NCBI RefSeq assembly: GCF_001406815.1
Contig: NZ_CVRR01000037.1
Location: 62,001-126,000, forward strand
Direction of reading: 5' to 3'
Source: Roseburia faecis
GTDB taxonomy: Bacteria; Bacillota; Clostridia; Lachnospirales; Lachnospiraceae
DNA length: 64,000 bases
Positions 8,209 to 16,764 of the stretch are shown one piece after another. Under the pieces are notes generated by a model that saw nothing but the letters and a program-made list of their open reading frames with translations, had not been told where the DNA came from and did no database searches. The translations under genes and the position numbers were made by a program. The first letter of the stretch is position 1, and each line of letters begins with the position of its first letter.

Positions 8209-9168
8209 CTACCACTCGACTGCACATGCCCCCCAGGTAAGTCCGGCACCAAATCCAGCTAATACGATTTTATCGCCCCCGCTTATCATACCATGTTTGT
8301 GGACATTATCAAGTAAAATAGGTACGCTTGCGGCCGAAACATTTCCACACTTCTGTAAATTACATGGGAATTTTTCCATTGGCTGATGCAGACGCTTTGC
8401 CACTGACTCAATAATCCGGATATTTGCCTGGTGAAGCAGAAAATATTTTACATCTTCAATTGGAAGTTCTGCCTGTTCAAGTGCTTCACTGACCGCCTTT
8501 GGAACCGTGCGCACGGCAAACTTATAAATCTCTCTCCCATCCATCTGGGTGAACGCATAATGCTGTGCACCAAGCTGGCGGTAAAGATTATTCACCGGAC
8601 GGTTCTCACAATGCAGTGCCATGCCACCGGCTCCGTCTGATCCCTGCACCATGGAAAGCAACTGGCTTCCTTCTGCACTAACTACAGCAGCTCCGGCTCC
8701 ATCCCCGAAAAGCACACAGGTACTGCGGTCTGCCCAGTTCATCATTTTTGACAGGGTTTCTGCCCCGATAACCAGTGCATGTTTGTAACGTCCGGTACGG
8801 AAATAGGCATCCGCCGTAGCCAGTGCAAATAAAAATCCGGAACATCCCGCACTCAGATCAAATGCCGTTGCACTTTTTGCTCCAATTGCAGCCTGTACTT
8901 CACATGCCAGCGATGGAAATATGTAATCCGGGGAAATTGTTCCCGCGATGATCAGATCAATTTCACATCCGGATATTTTTGCATCTGCAAGCGCCTCCTC
9001 TGCCGCCTCTACCGCCATGGAAGTCGTTGTCTCTTCCACCGCAATATGACGCATGCCGATCCCGGTGCGGGAACGAATCCACTCATCTGAAGTGTCCATA
9101 ACCTGAGCCAGGTCATCATTGCTTACAACTTTTTTCGGAAGCGCACTTCCGGTTCCTAAAAATTTCAT
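8209..9168 (-). CDS. fabH: 3-oxoacyl-ACP synthase III (FabH)
   Basis: Starts fatty acid synthesis by condensing acyl-CoA with malonyl-ACP. The 319 residues carry the Cys-His-Asn triad: Cys in DLSAGCSGFLFAL, His in LLHQANIRI, Asn in KCGNVSAASVP. The start at 9168 (MKFLGTGSALPKK) matches the family N-terminus and follows GAGGAG; the longer reading would run into accDA. It lies 25 bp after accDA and 28 bp before fabT. Confidence 0.95.
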   Translation of the reverse strand: MKFLGTGSALPKKVVSNDDLAQVMDTSDEWIRSRTGIGMRHIAVEETTTSMAVEAAEEALADAKISGCEIDLIIAGTISPDYIFPSLACEVQAAIGAKSATAFDLSAGCSGFLFALATADAYFRTGRYKHALVIGAETLSKMMNWADRSTCVLFGDGAGAAVVSAEGSQLLSMVQGSDGAGGMALHCENRPVNNLYRQLGAQHYAFTQMDGREIYKFAVRTVPKAVSEALEQAELPIEDVKYFLLHQANIRIIESVAKRLHQPMEKFPCNLQKCGNVSAASVPILLDNVHKHGMISGGDKIVLAGFGAGLTWGACAVEW

Positions 9169-9193
9169 TTTATGATTCTCCTCTATGGAACAA

Positions 9194-10936
9194 TTAGAAC
9201 TTTCTGAAGCGATCATACCGCTCCTGTGCAAACTGTTTACCACTCTTGTGATTCTGTGCACGTAAAAATTCTTTCATATTTCCTTTCATCCATGCCGCAA
9301 TCGAAGTCAGCGCATCGTCATCAGCTCCGCCATACTCCGGAATCACCTTATCCACAACAGACAGTTCTTTCAGATCCTGCGCCGTGATCTTCATGACCGT
9401 TGCCGCTTCTTTTGCACGTTTTCCATCCTTCCAGAGAATGGAAGCAAATCCTTCCGGAGAAAGAATCGAATAGGTGGCATTTTCCATCATCCATACTTCA
9501 TTACCAACCGCAAGGGCAAGAGCTCCGCCACTGCCGCCTTCGCCAATCATCAGGCAAAGAATCGGCACCTGGATTCCGGACATTTCATAAAGGTTTCTTG
9601 CAATTGCCTCACCCTGTCCGTTCTCCTCGGCTTCTTTTCCCGGATATGCGCCGGATGTATTTACAAAAGTAATGATTGGCCGATTGAATTTTTCTGCCTG
9701 CTTCATCAGACGGATTGCTTTGCGGTATCCTTCCGGCGAAGGCATACCAAAGTTGCGTTCCTTGCAGTCCTTTAAATCTTTTCCCTTATGCACCCCGATC
9801 ACGGTTACCGGCTGTCCATCCAGATAGGCAATACCACCGACAATTGCCGGATCATCACGGAAATAACGGTCTCCGTGCAATTCCATGAATTCGTCAAAAA
9901 TCTGCCCCATATAATCGACAGATGCCAGACGTTTCATCTGACGTGCCGCCATCACTTTATCCCACGGTTCTAACGGTCTGGAAAACGTATTTCTCTCGCG
10001 CATCAGTTCGGTCGGCTCATAACGGTCATCGTCATGTGCCGGATCAAAGTTTGCATAGCCTTCGGTCGGACGATGCAGACGAAGAATTTTCCCCAGCGTA
10101 TCTTTTAACTCTTCACGCTCTACAATTGCATCCACAAATCCGTGTTTCAGCTGAAACTCAGCTCTCTGGAATCCATCCGGAAGCTTCTCCCCGATGGTCT
10201 GCTCAATCACACGCGGCCCGGCAAAACCAATCAGCGCTCCCGGCTCTGCAAGGATAATATCTCCAAGCATTGCAAAACTTGCGGTCACACCACCGGTTGT
10301 CGGATCTGTCAGAACCGGAATATAAAGAAGTCCTGCATCCGAATGCCGTTTTACAGCTGCAGAAGTCTTTGCCATCTGCATCAGGGAAATAATTCCCTCC
10401 TGCATACGTGCACCACCGGAACAGCAGAATAAGATCACCGGAAGTTTCTGTTCCGTTGCCTTTTCCATTGCACGTGTAATTCGCTCACCGACAACGTGCC
10501 CCATACTTCCCATCATGAAACGGGCATCAATCACACCGAGAACTGTCTTCTCTCCGTTGATTGTACAACTTCCCATGGTTACGCCTTCGTTTAACCCGGT
10601 TTTTTCCTGTGTTGCGGCAACTTTTTCTTCGTATTCCGGGAAATTCAGCGGATTTCCGGTCTTCAGATCGTTGTCCCAGGTTTCAAAAGTTCCTGCATCC
10701 GCCACCATACGAATACGGTTTTTGGTGCGGACACGGAAATAATATCCGCACTCGTAGCAGACATATTTATTTTTGATGACACGCTGTTTATCCAGTTCTT
10801 TTTTGCAAATTTTACAGGTAACGGTCTCTACAACAGGTGCTGTTTCCTTTACCTCTTCCTGCTTTGGCTCTTCTGCCTGTGTTTTTTCTGGTTCTTCGTT
10901 GTGATTTACTTTGATATATTTTTTATTAAAAAACAT
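9194..10936 (-). CDS. accDA: Acetyl-CoA carboxylase carboxyltransferase, fused beta and alpha subunits
   Basis: Transfers CO2 from carboxybiotin to acetyl-CoA. This 580-residue protein joins AccD (about 1-295) and AccA (about 300-580), which are separate genes in most bacteria. The AccD zinc ribbon is C41-x2-C44 and C60-x2-C63, followed by [13 protein letters not shown]. The AccA part has [27 protein letters not shown] and [14 protein letters not shown] charged linker (residues 13-35) precedes the zinc ribbon. The biotin carrier AccB and biotin carboxylase AccC, which often accompany it in clostridial fab operons, are absent from this window. Confidence 0.95.
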   Translation of the reverse strand: MFFNKKYIKVNHNEEPEKTQAEEPKQEEVKETAPVVETVTCKICKKELDKQRVIKNKYVCYECGYYFRVRTKNRIRMVADAGTFETWDNDLKTGNPLNFPEYEEKVAATQEKTGLNEGVTMGSCTINGEKTVLGVIDARFMMGSMGHVVGERITRAMEKATEQKLPVILFCCSGGARMQEGIISLMQMAKTSAAVKRHSDAGLLYIPVLTDPTTGGVTASFAMLGDIILAEPGALIGFAGPRVIEQTIGEKLPDGFQRAEFQLKHGFVDAIVEREELKDTLGKILRLHRPTEGYANFDPAHDDDRYEPTELMRERNTFSRPLEPWDKVMAARQMKRLASVDYMGQIFDEFMELHGDRYFRDDPAIVGGIAYLDGQPVTVIGVHKGKDLKDCKERNFGMPSPEGYRKAIRLMKQAEKFNRPIITFVNTSGAYPGKEAEENGQGEAIARNLYEMSGIQVPILCLMIGEGGSGGALALAVGNEVWMMENATYSILSPEGFASILWKDGKRAKEAATVMKITAQDLKELSVVDKVIPEYGGADDDALTSIAAWMKGNMKEFLRAQNHKSGKQFAQERYDRFRKF

Positions 10937-10946
10937 TGCCTTTCCC

Positions 10947-11372
10947 CTATCCGATTGCAAATGTCAGTTCTGCGGAACATGCCAGTTTTCCATTTACTTT
11001 TGCTGTTGCCTGCCCCACACCGATCGGTCCCTTCACCTTGATAATTTCGGTTTCAAGCACCAGAGTATCCCCCGGAACAACTTTCTGCTTGAATTTTGCT
11101 TTATTGATTCCTGCAAAATATGCCGTCTTTCCTTTCCATTCCGGCTGCGAAAGAATCGCAACCGCACCGGTCTGTGCCAGTGCTTCCACGATCAGCACAC
11201 CCGGCATAACCGGATTTCCCGGAAAATGACCGGCAAAAAACGGTTCATTGAAAGTTACATTTTTCTTTGCTACCGCGCGCACGCCCGGCTCCACTTCTTC
11301 CACTGTGTCAATCAGCAAAAACGGATGTCTGTGCGGCAGGATTTCCATAATTTCCTGTGTTGTCATACTCAT
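10947..11372 (-). CDS. fabZ: 3-hydroxyacyl-ACP dehydratase FabZ
   Basis: Removes water from 3-hydroxyacyl-ACP in the elongation cycle. The 141 residues form one hot-dog fold with the catalytic His in [18 protein letters not shown] and acidic residue in LIVEALAQ. The N-terminus [16 protein letters not shown] is typical. Its stop is 10 bp before the accDA start and its own start is 5 bp after fabF. Confidence 0.96.
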   Translation of the reverse strand: MSMTTQEIMEILPHRHPFLLIDTVEEVEPGVRAVAKKNVTFNEPFFAGHFPGNPVMPGVLIVEALAQTGAVAILSQPEWKGKTAYFAGINKAKFKQKVVPGDTLVLETEIIKVKGPIGVGQATAKVNGKLACSAELTFAIG

Positions 11373-11377
11373 AGCTT

Positions 11378-12610
11378 CTACTCCTCGTATTTGCGAACCA
11401 GAAGACTTGCGTTATGTCCGCCAAATCCAAGAGAGTTTGACAGTGCATAGGTAAATGACTCGTGGGATTCTTCTTTACAGTAGTTCAGATCCATCTCTTC
11501 ATCCGGTGTCTCATAACCAACTGTACGGTGAATGTATCCTTCTTCCAGCTCTTTGACACAGGTGATAAATTCAACCGCACCTGCGGCACCAAGAAGATGA
11601 CCGATCATAGACTTTGTAGAATTGATCTTAATGTCCTTTGCATGATCCCCAAACAGTAACTTAATGGCACGGGTCTCAAAAAGATCGTTGTGATGCGTTG
11701 CAGTACCATGCGCATTGATGTACGTGATCTCGTTTTTGTCTACCCCCGCATCCTCGATGGCATTCTGCATAGCGCGTGCTGCACCCGCACCGTCTTCGAG
11801 TGGGGAAGTAATATGGTAAGCATCTGCAGAACATCCATATCCCACAACTTCTGCATAGATTTTTGCGCCTCTTGCCTTCGCATGCTCAAGTTCCTCAAGA
11901 ACAACAATGCCGGCACCTTCACCCAATACAAAACCGCTGCGGTTTTTATCGAAAGGAAGGGAACATTTTTCCGGATCATCGGATGGAGAAAGTGCCGTCA
12001 ATGCACCGAATCCGGCAATCGCACATGGACATACGGCTGCCTCGGTTCCTCCGGCTACCATGACATCTGCCTCTCCGTACTGAATGCTGCGGAACGCATC
12101 ACCGATATTATTCGTACCGGTCGCACAGGCAGTTACATCATTGGTACATTTGCCCTGCAATCCCAGCTGGATAGAGACATTTCCTGCTGCCATGTTTGAG
12201 ATCATCAATGGAACGAAAATCGGATTGACTCTGCCTGGTCCTTTTTCCACAATCTTTGTGTACTCACGCTCGATTGCCTGAAGACTTCCAACACCGCATC
12301 CAACAGCTGTACCACAACGGTAAGCGTCCTCTTTTTCCATATCAAGCCCTGCATCCGCAACGGCTTCTTTTGCAGCTGCTACCGCATACTGTGCAAACAG
12401 TTCCATACGCTTTGCTGCCTTAAAATCCATATGCTCTTTTCCGACAAAACCTTTGACTTCTGCCGCAAGATGTGCTTTATATTCACTTGCATCAAACTTC
12501 GTGATAGGACCAAATCCAATCTGTCCGGCATGGATTCCTTTCCAGAATTCTTCCACGCTCAGACCAATCGGTGTGATTGCTCCCATTCCCGTCACAACGA
12601 CTCTTCTCAT
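11378..12610 (-). CDS. fabF: 3-oxoacyl-ACP synthase II (FabF)
   Basis: Elongating condensing enzyme, 410 residues, close to the usual 410-415. Catalytic Cys in [17 protein letters not shown] and the two His in [11 protein letters not shown] and [15 protein letters not shown] are present. The N-terminus [16 protein letters not shown] is the family one. Confidence 0.97.
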   Translation of the reverse strand: MRRVVVTGMGAITPIGLSVEEFWKGIHAGQIGFGPITKFDASEYKAHLAAEVKGFVGKEHMDFKAAKRMELFAQYAVAAAKEAVADAGLDMEKEDAYRCGTAVGCGVGSLQAIEREYTKIVEKGPGRVNPIFVPLMISNMAAGNVSIQLGLQGKCTNDVTACATGTNNIGDAFRSIQYGEADVMVAGGTEAAVCPCAIAGFGALTALSPSDDPEKCSLPFDKNRSGFVLGEGAGIVVLEELEHAKARGAKIYAEVVGYGCSADAYHITSPLEDGAGAARAMQNAIEDAGVDKNEITYINAHGTATHHNDLFETRAIKLLFGDHAKDIKINSTKSMIGHLLGAAGAVEFITCVKELEEGYIHRTVGYETPDEEMDLNYCKEESHESFTYALSNSLGFGGHNASLLVRKYEE

Positions 12611-12640
12611 TTTCCTTTTCCTTTCTTTCTATCAGGTTCC

Positions 12641-13381
12641 TTAAATGGCCATACCACCATCTACAGAAAGTATCTGCCCGGTAATATAATCCGACTCCGG
12701 TGATGCAAGAAATGCAACTGCATGCGCAATATCCTGTACCTGTCCGGCTCTGCCAAGCGGGATCTGTTTTTTTAATTCTTCCTGCGTCTTTTCCGGCAAT
12801 ACTGCGGTCATCTCTGTCTCTACAAATCCGGGAGCAACCGCATTGACGCAGATTCCTCTGGATGCAAGCTCCCTTGCAACCGATTTTGTCAGACCGATCA
12901 CGCCCGCCTTGCTTGCTGCATAGTTTGACTGTCCCGCATTTCCAAGGATTCCGGACACCGAAGAAATATTGATAATTTTTCCGGCACGCTGCTTTAACAG
13001 ATAGCGTGACAGATGACGGATGGTATTGAATGTTCCCTTGAGATTGGTATTGATCACAGCATCAAAATCGCTTTCCTTCATGCGCATCAGCAGATCATCC
13101 CTTGTAATTCCGGCATTGTTCACCAGAATATCCATATGCTTATATTCTTTGATAAGGGATTCTATCATCTCCTGACATGCTGTAAAATCAGAGACATTGC
13201 AGCGAACACTCACGGCATCTCCTCCGGCCGCTTTGATTGCTGCAACCGTTTCATTAGCAGCATCTTCGGAACCATTGTAGTTCACCACAACAAATGCTCC
13301 GCGTTTTGCCAGCTCCAGCGCAATGGCTCTTCCGATTCCCCTGGAAGCACCTGTAACAAGTGCATTTTTACCGGTTAACAT
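12641..13381 (-). CDS. fabG: 3-oxoacyl-ACP reductase FabG
   Basis: NADPH-dependent short-chain dehydrogenase, 246 residues. The cofactor motif TGASRGIGRAI is at about residue 11, NNAG at about 88, and the Ser-Tyr-Lys triad is in ISSVSG and YAASKAG. The start at 13381 (MLTGKNALVTG) fits family length and follows GGAGGA. It overlaps the end of fabD by 14 bp, implying translational coupling. Confidence 0.96.
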   Translation of the reverse strand: MLTGKNALVTGASRGIGRAIALELAKRGAFVVVNYNGSEDAANETVAAIKAAGGDAVSVRCNVSDFTACQEMIESLIKEYKHMDILVNNAGITRDDLLMRMKESDFDAVINTNLKGTFNTIRHLSRYLLKQRAGKIINISSVSGILGNAGQSNYAASKAGVIGLTKSVARELASRGICVNAVAPGFVETEMTAVLPEKTQEELKKQIPLGRAGQVQDIAHAVAFLASPESDYITGQILSVDGGMAI

Positions 13382-14291
13382 ATTTATTGAAATCCTCCAT
13401 TTTGTCGATGTTGCATGTGGTAACATCGCGATTGATCTTTCTCATGAATCCGGAAAGGCTACGTCCCGGTCCGATCTCCACAAATTCCTCTGCTCCATCT
13501 GCGATCAGGCGCTCAATTGTCTGCTGCCAGCGCACGGAAGAAGAAACCTGACGTACCAGATAATCCTTAACGTCTGCCGGATCTTTGACATAATCTGCAG
13601 TCACATTGGTCAGATACGGAATCGTGATCGGCTGAATCGTTACATCTTCGAGTGCCTCCCCGAGTTTCTTTCCTGCTTCTGCTAAAAGTGCAGAATGGAA
13701 CGGGCCACTGACTTTAAGCGGAACCACGCGCTTTGCTCCGGCTTCCTTGCAGGCATCTCCTGCCTCACCTACAGCATCTGCTGCTCCGGTGATAACGATC
13801 TGTCCCGGACAGTTGTAATTTGCAATGGAAACAACTTTGTTTGTTTTTGCAGCGGTTTCCTCACAGATTGCTGCGATCTTTTCCGCATCCAGTCCAAGAA
13901 TTGCAGACATACCGCCGCCTACCGGATATGCCTGTTCCATATAAATACCGCGCTTGCGGACAACCGCAAATGCATCCCGCATTGTCATCGCTCCGGATGC
14001 AATCAGCGCACCATATTCGCCAAGGCTTAAGCCTGCCGTAACGTCGCAGCCAATTCCCGCTGCTTTTAATGCTGTATAAATAGCCGCCTCGGTTGTGAGC
14101 ATACAGATCTGTGTGTACTCTGTAATGTTCAGCTTATCATTTTCTTCAAAGCAAAGAGCTGCCACATCCAGACCTGTCACTTCATTTGCCAGATCATAAA
14201 CCGCTTTTGCTTCCGGCATGGCGTCGTAAAACTCTTTTCCCATACCAATATACTGAGATCCCTGTCCAGGGAACATAAATACTCTCTTCAC
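13368..14291 (-). CDS. fabD: Malonyl-CoA:ACP transacylase FabD
   Basis: Moves malonyl groups from CoA to ACP. The 307 residues show the N-terminal FPGQGSQ, the nucleophile elbow AGLSLGEYGAL (GLSLG, where many homologues have GHSLG) and the catalytic His in GPFHSALL. It lies 9 bp after fabK and overlaps fabG. Confidence 0.96.
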   Translation of the reverse strand: MKRVFMFPGQGSQYIGMGKEFYDAMPEAKAVYDLANEVTGLDVAALCFEENDKLNITEYTQICMLTTEAAIYTALKAAGIGCDVTAGLSLGEYGALIASGAMTMRDAFAVVRKRGIYMEQAYPVGGGMSAILGLDAEKIAAICEETAAKTNKVVSIANYNCPGQIVITGAADAVGEAGDACKEAGAKRVVPLKVSGPFHSALLAEAGKKLGEALEDVTIQPITIPYLTNVTADYVKDPADVKDYLVRQVSSSVRWQQTIERLIADGAEEFVEIGPGRSLSGFMRKINRDVTTCNIDKMEDFNKYVNR

Positions 14292-14300
14292 TGTCTTCTC

Positions 14301-15227
14301 CTATTTCTGTCCCAATAACTTTTCGGCACCACGCATAACATCCCGGATAATTTCCGCACAGGTCTCTTCTTTTTTTACCAGACCCGCAGACTGGCCTGCC
14401 ATAACGCTGCCGTACATGACATCGCCCTCGACAACTGCTTTGCGCAGTGCTCCGAGTGTCATCTGCTCCAGTTCTTCGAACGGTGCACCTTCTTTTTCTT
14501 TCTTTAAGTACTCGCGGGTCATTTTGTTACGAATAACGCGAATCGGATGGCCTGTGGACATGCCGGTCACTTCACTGTCAATATCTTTTGCTTTGACCAC
14601 GCGCTGCTTGTAATTTTCATGAACCGTGGATTCTTTTGCAACAACAAAACGGGTTCCCATCTGTACTGCCTCTGCGCCAAGCATCATAGCTGCCGCAAAT
14701 CCACGTCCATCTGCAATTCCACCGGCTGCAATGACCGGAATGGATACTGCATCTACTACCTGTGGTACGAGTGTCATCGTCGTCTGGGCACCGATGTGTC
14801 CACCGGACTCCATTCCCTCAGCGACCAGTGCATCCGCACCGCCACGCTCCATCAGCTTTGCCAATGCCACGCTTGCCACAACCGGGATTACTTTGATTTT
14901 GGCTTCTTTCCACATGCTCATATATTTGGCCGGATTGCCGGCGCCGGTTGTTACTACCTTAACGCCTTCCTCCACAATTACTTTTGCAATCTCATCCGCT
15001 TCCGGATTCATCAGCATGAGATTTACTCCAAACGGCTTGTCGGTTTCTTTTTTTGCTGCCTGAATCTGCTCACGCACCCAGGAAGCCGGTGCTCCACCTG
15101 CTCCGATGATGCCAAGTCCGCCGGCATTGGATACCGCACTGGCCAGTTCATGTGTTGCGACCCATGCCATACCGCCCTGAATGATCGGATATTCGATTCC
15201 CAGAAGCTCTGTCACTCTTGTTTTCAT
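14301..15227 (-). CDS. fabK: Enoyl-ACP reductase II, FMN-dependent (FabK)
   Basis: Last step of each elongation cycle, using NAD(P)H and FMN. The 308-residue TIM-barrel flavoprotein has IEYPIIQGGMAW at the N-terminus, the glycine-rich GGLGIIGAGGAP, EGMESGGHIG with the family His, and the phosphate-binding PVIAAGGIADGRGFAAAMMLGAEAVQMGTRF region. It sits between acpP and fabD as in other FabK-type operons. No FabI gene is seen. Confidence 0.95.
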   Translation of the reverse strand: MKTRVTELLGIEYPIIQGGMAWVATHELASAVSNAGGLGIIGAGGAPASWVREQIQAAKKETDKPFGVNLMLMNPEADEIAKVIVEEGVKVVTTGAGNPAKYMSMWKEAKIKVIPVVASVALAKLMERGGADALVAEGMESGGHIGAQTTMTLVPQVVDAVSIPVIAAGGIADGRGFAAAMMLGAEAVQMGTRFVVAKESTVHENYKQRVVKAKDIDSEVTGMSTGHPIRVIRNKMTREYLKKEKEGAPFEELEQMTLGALRKAVVEGDVMYGSVMAGQSAGLVKKEETCAEIIRDVMRGAEKLLGQK

Positions 15228-15230
15228 AGC

Positions 15231-15464
15231 TTATGCCTCAACACCCTTATTTTTCATATAATCAATGACATCCTGAACGGTAAGGATCTTCTCTAAATCC
15301 TCAGAAGGAATCTCTACACCGTACTCTTCTTCCAAAGCCATAACCAGCTCAAACAGATCTAAGGAATCTGCCTCAAGATCCTCTTTGAAACGGGACTCTG
15401 CGGTGATAGAATCTGCGTCTACGTTTAACTGGTCTGCAATGATTTCTTTTAACTTTTCTAACAT
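15231..15464 (-). CDS. acpP: Acyl carrier protein
   Basis: A 77-residue acidic four-helix carrier with the phosphopantetheine serine in [17 protein letters not shown]. The start at 15464 (MLEKLKEII) is backed by AAAGGAG and by family length. It is the first gene of the operon and ends 3 bp before fabK. Confidence 0.97.
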   Translation of the reverse strand: MLEKLKEIIADQLNVDADSITAESRFKEDLEADSLDLFELVMALEEEYGVEIPSEDLEKILTVQDVIDYMKNKGVEA

Positions 15465-15496
15465 AATGGGTTCTCCTTTTACTGTCTTCAATTTTG

Positions 15497-15509
15497 TTTG
15501 ATTGCGAAA
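15497..15509. promoter_or_regulatory. FabT-type operator, downstream imperfect copy
   Basis: TTTGATTGCGAAA is a degenerate copy of the palindrome TTTGATTGTCAAA, 16 bp from the neighbouring perfect copy, in the acpP leader. Confidence 0.55.
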
Positions 15510-15511
15510 TA

Positions 15512-15526
15512 GTTTGATTGTCAAAC
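15512..15526. promoter_or_regulatory. FabT-type operator, perfect palindrome
   Basis: GTTTGATTGTCAAAC is a perfect 6-3-6 palindrome just downstream of the predicted transcription start. The same 15-mer (reverse strand) occurs upstream of the FabK-like gene at 51533-51547. Confidence 0.75.
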
Positions 15527-15540
15527 AGTTTCTTAGTCAA

Positions 15541-15569
15541 AGTATATGCAAAGATAGTTTGATTGTCAA
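15541..15569 (-). promoter_or_regulatory. Promoter of the acpP-fab operon
   Basis: Perfect -35 TTGACA (15564-15569), 17-bp spacer, TATACT (15541-15546) on the minus strand. A FabT-type box GTTTGATTGTCAAG (15557-15570) overlaps the -35, so binding would block RNA polymerase directly. Confidence 0.85.
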
Positions 15570-15570
15570 G
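15557..15570. promoter_or_regulatory. FabT-type operator over the -35 box
   Basis: GTTTGATTGTCAAG shares 13 of its 14 bases with the first 14 of the perfect copy at 15512-15526. Its right arm contains the complement of the TTGACA -35 hexamer. Confidence 0.7.
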
Positions 15571-15603
15571 ATATTTTTTCAACAGGGTAATGATAAAAGA
15601 GTA

Positions 15604-15653
15604 CAAAAAAGCACAGCAAACACTTTCTTCCTACACGAAAATGTTTGCTGTGC
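15604..15653 (-). terminator. Intrinsic terminator of glcK
   Basis: A 12-bp perfect stem GCACAGCAAACA/TGTTTGCTGTGC (15611-15622 and 15642-15653) is followed by TTTTTTG on the minus strand. It separates glcK from the fab promoter. Confidence 0.9.
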
Positions 15654-15674
15654 ATATGGTTCTGTTTTTTGAAC

Positions 15675-16613
15675 TTATCCGATAATGAGTTGCATTGCCC
15701 CGTATATTCCGGCATCATTGCCAAGCTGTGCCAGTTCAAAGCGGGTATCACGACATGCATGGAAGCAGCTTTCCTTAAAGTGCTTCTGGATCGTATCGAT
15801 TAGAATCTGTCCGGCTTTGGACACACCACCACCGATCACGATAACTTCCGGATTGGTCACGCATGCAATATTCGAAAGGGTTGACCCTAAAATTTCTCCC
15901 ACTTCATCTACCAGTCCAAGAGCTACTTCATCGCCTTCTTTTGCCACATCAAAAATGTCTTTCGCAGTAATATCTTTATAATCACGAAGCTTTGTCGCAT
16001 CCTGTGTTTTGGCAAGTTTACGTTTTGCCATGCGTACAATACCAGTCGCAGAAGTATACTGTTCCAGACATCCATACTGCCCACAGTTACAAGGCTCTAT
16101 CTCATCATGATTTACGGTAATGTGTCCGATTTCTCCGCCTGCACCGTTATATCCGGCAACCACATGTCCGTCCACGATAATTCCACCGCCGACACCGGTA
16201 CCAAGCGTTACCATGATGACATCTTTACTTCCTTTTCCACCGCCCTGCCACATTTCGCCAAGACCTGCAACGTTCGCATCATTTCCGACTTTTACTTTCA
16301 GACCTGTCTGTGCACCGAGTTCCTCCGCAACATTGATCACTCCCCAGCCGAGATTGACACACCCGTTAACAACGCCATCACTCCGCACAGGACCCGGAAC
16401 ACCGATTCCCACACCCTCTACATCACTCTTACTGATGCCTTCCTGCGCCAGTTTGTTATCAATCGCCTGTGCAATATCCGGCAGTACTGCCTTTCCGTTA
16501 TCGCTGGTATCTGTCTTGATTTCCCATTTGTCAAGAAGCTCTCCGCTTGTCTCAAAAAATCCCATTTTTACGGTGGTTCCTCCCACGTCTACGCCAAATC
16601 CATATTTCTTCAA
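15675..16613 (-). CDS. glcK: ROK-family glucokinase
   Basis: Phosphorylates glucose with ATP. The 312-residue protein has the phosphate motif YGFGVDVGGTTVKMG, catalytic Asp in GNDANVAGLGE, the ROK signature around NGAGGEIGHI and the zinc-binding CNCGQYGCLEQ. That last motif is typical of ROK glucokinases. The start codon is TTG at 16613 with AAGGAGG 9 bp upstream; no ATG fits. It has its own terminator. Other ROK sugar kinases are possible, but the cysteine motif and length favour glucokinase. Confidence 0.9.
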   Translation of the reverse strand: MKKYGFGVDVGGTTVKMGFFETSGELLDKWEIKTDTSDNGKAVLPDIAQAIDNKLAQEGISKSDVEGVGIGVPGPVRSDGVVNGCVNLGWGVINVAEELGAQTGLKVKVGNDANVAGLGEMWQGGGKGSKDVIMVTLGTGVGGGIIVDGHVVAGYNGAGGEIGHITVNHDEIEPCNCGQYGCLEQYTSATGIVRMAKRKLAKTQDATKLRDYKDITAKDIFDVAKEGDEVALGLVDEVGEILGSTLSNIACVTNPEVIVIGGGVSKAGQILIDTIQKHFKESCFHACRDTRFELAQLGNDAGIYGAMQLIIG

Positions 16614-16671
16614 TTCCTGATTCCTCCTTGATCTATGTGATATGTATTTTTCTTCTACCCCATGTATCTAT

Positions 16672-16700
16672 ATTCTACCATATTCCGGAATTTCTGCCTA
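16672..16700 (-). promoter_or_regulatory. Probable promoter of glcK
   Basis: Minus strand TAGGCA (16695-16700), 17 bp, TAGAAT (16672-16677), about 60 bp before the glcK start and after the upstream terminator. The -35 is a partial match. Confidence 0.5.
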
Positions 16701-16708
16701 GTATCGAT

Positions 16709-16747
16709 AAAAAAAATCAACCGATGTATCCATAAATACATCGGTTG
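16709..16747 (-). terminator. Intrinsic terminator of the class A PBP gene
   Basis: A 12-bp perfect stem CAACCGATGTAT/ATACATCGGTTG (16718-16729 and 16736-16747) is followed by ATTTTTTTATC on the minus strand, 18 bp after the PBP stop. Confidence 0.9.
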
Positions 16748-16764
16748 CACTGTTTTATATATGT

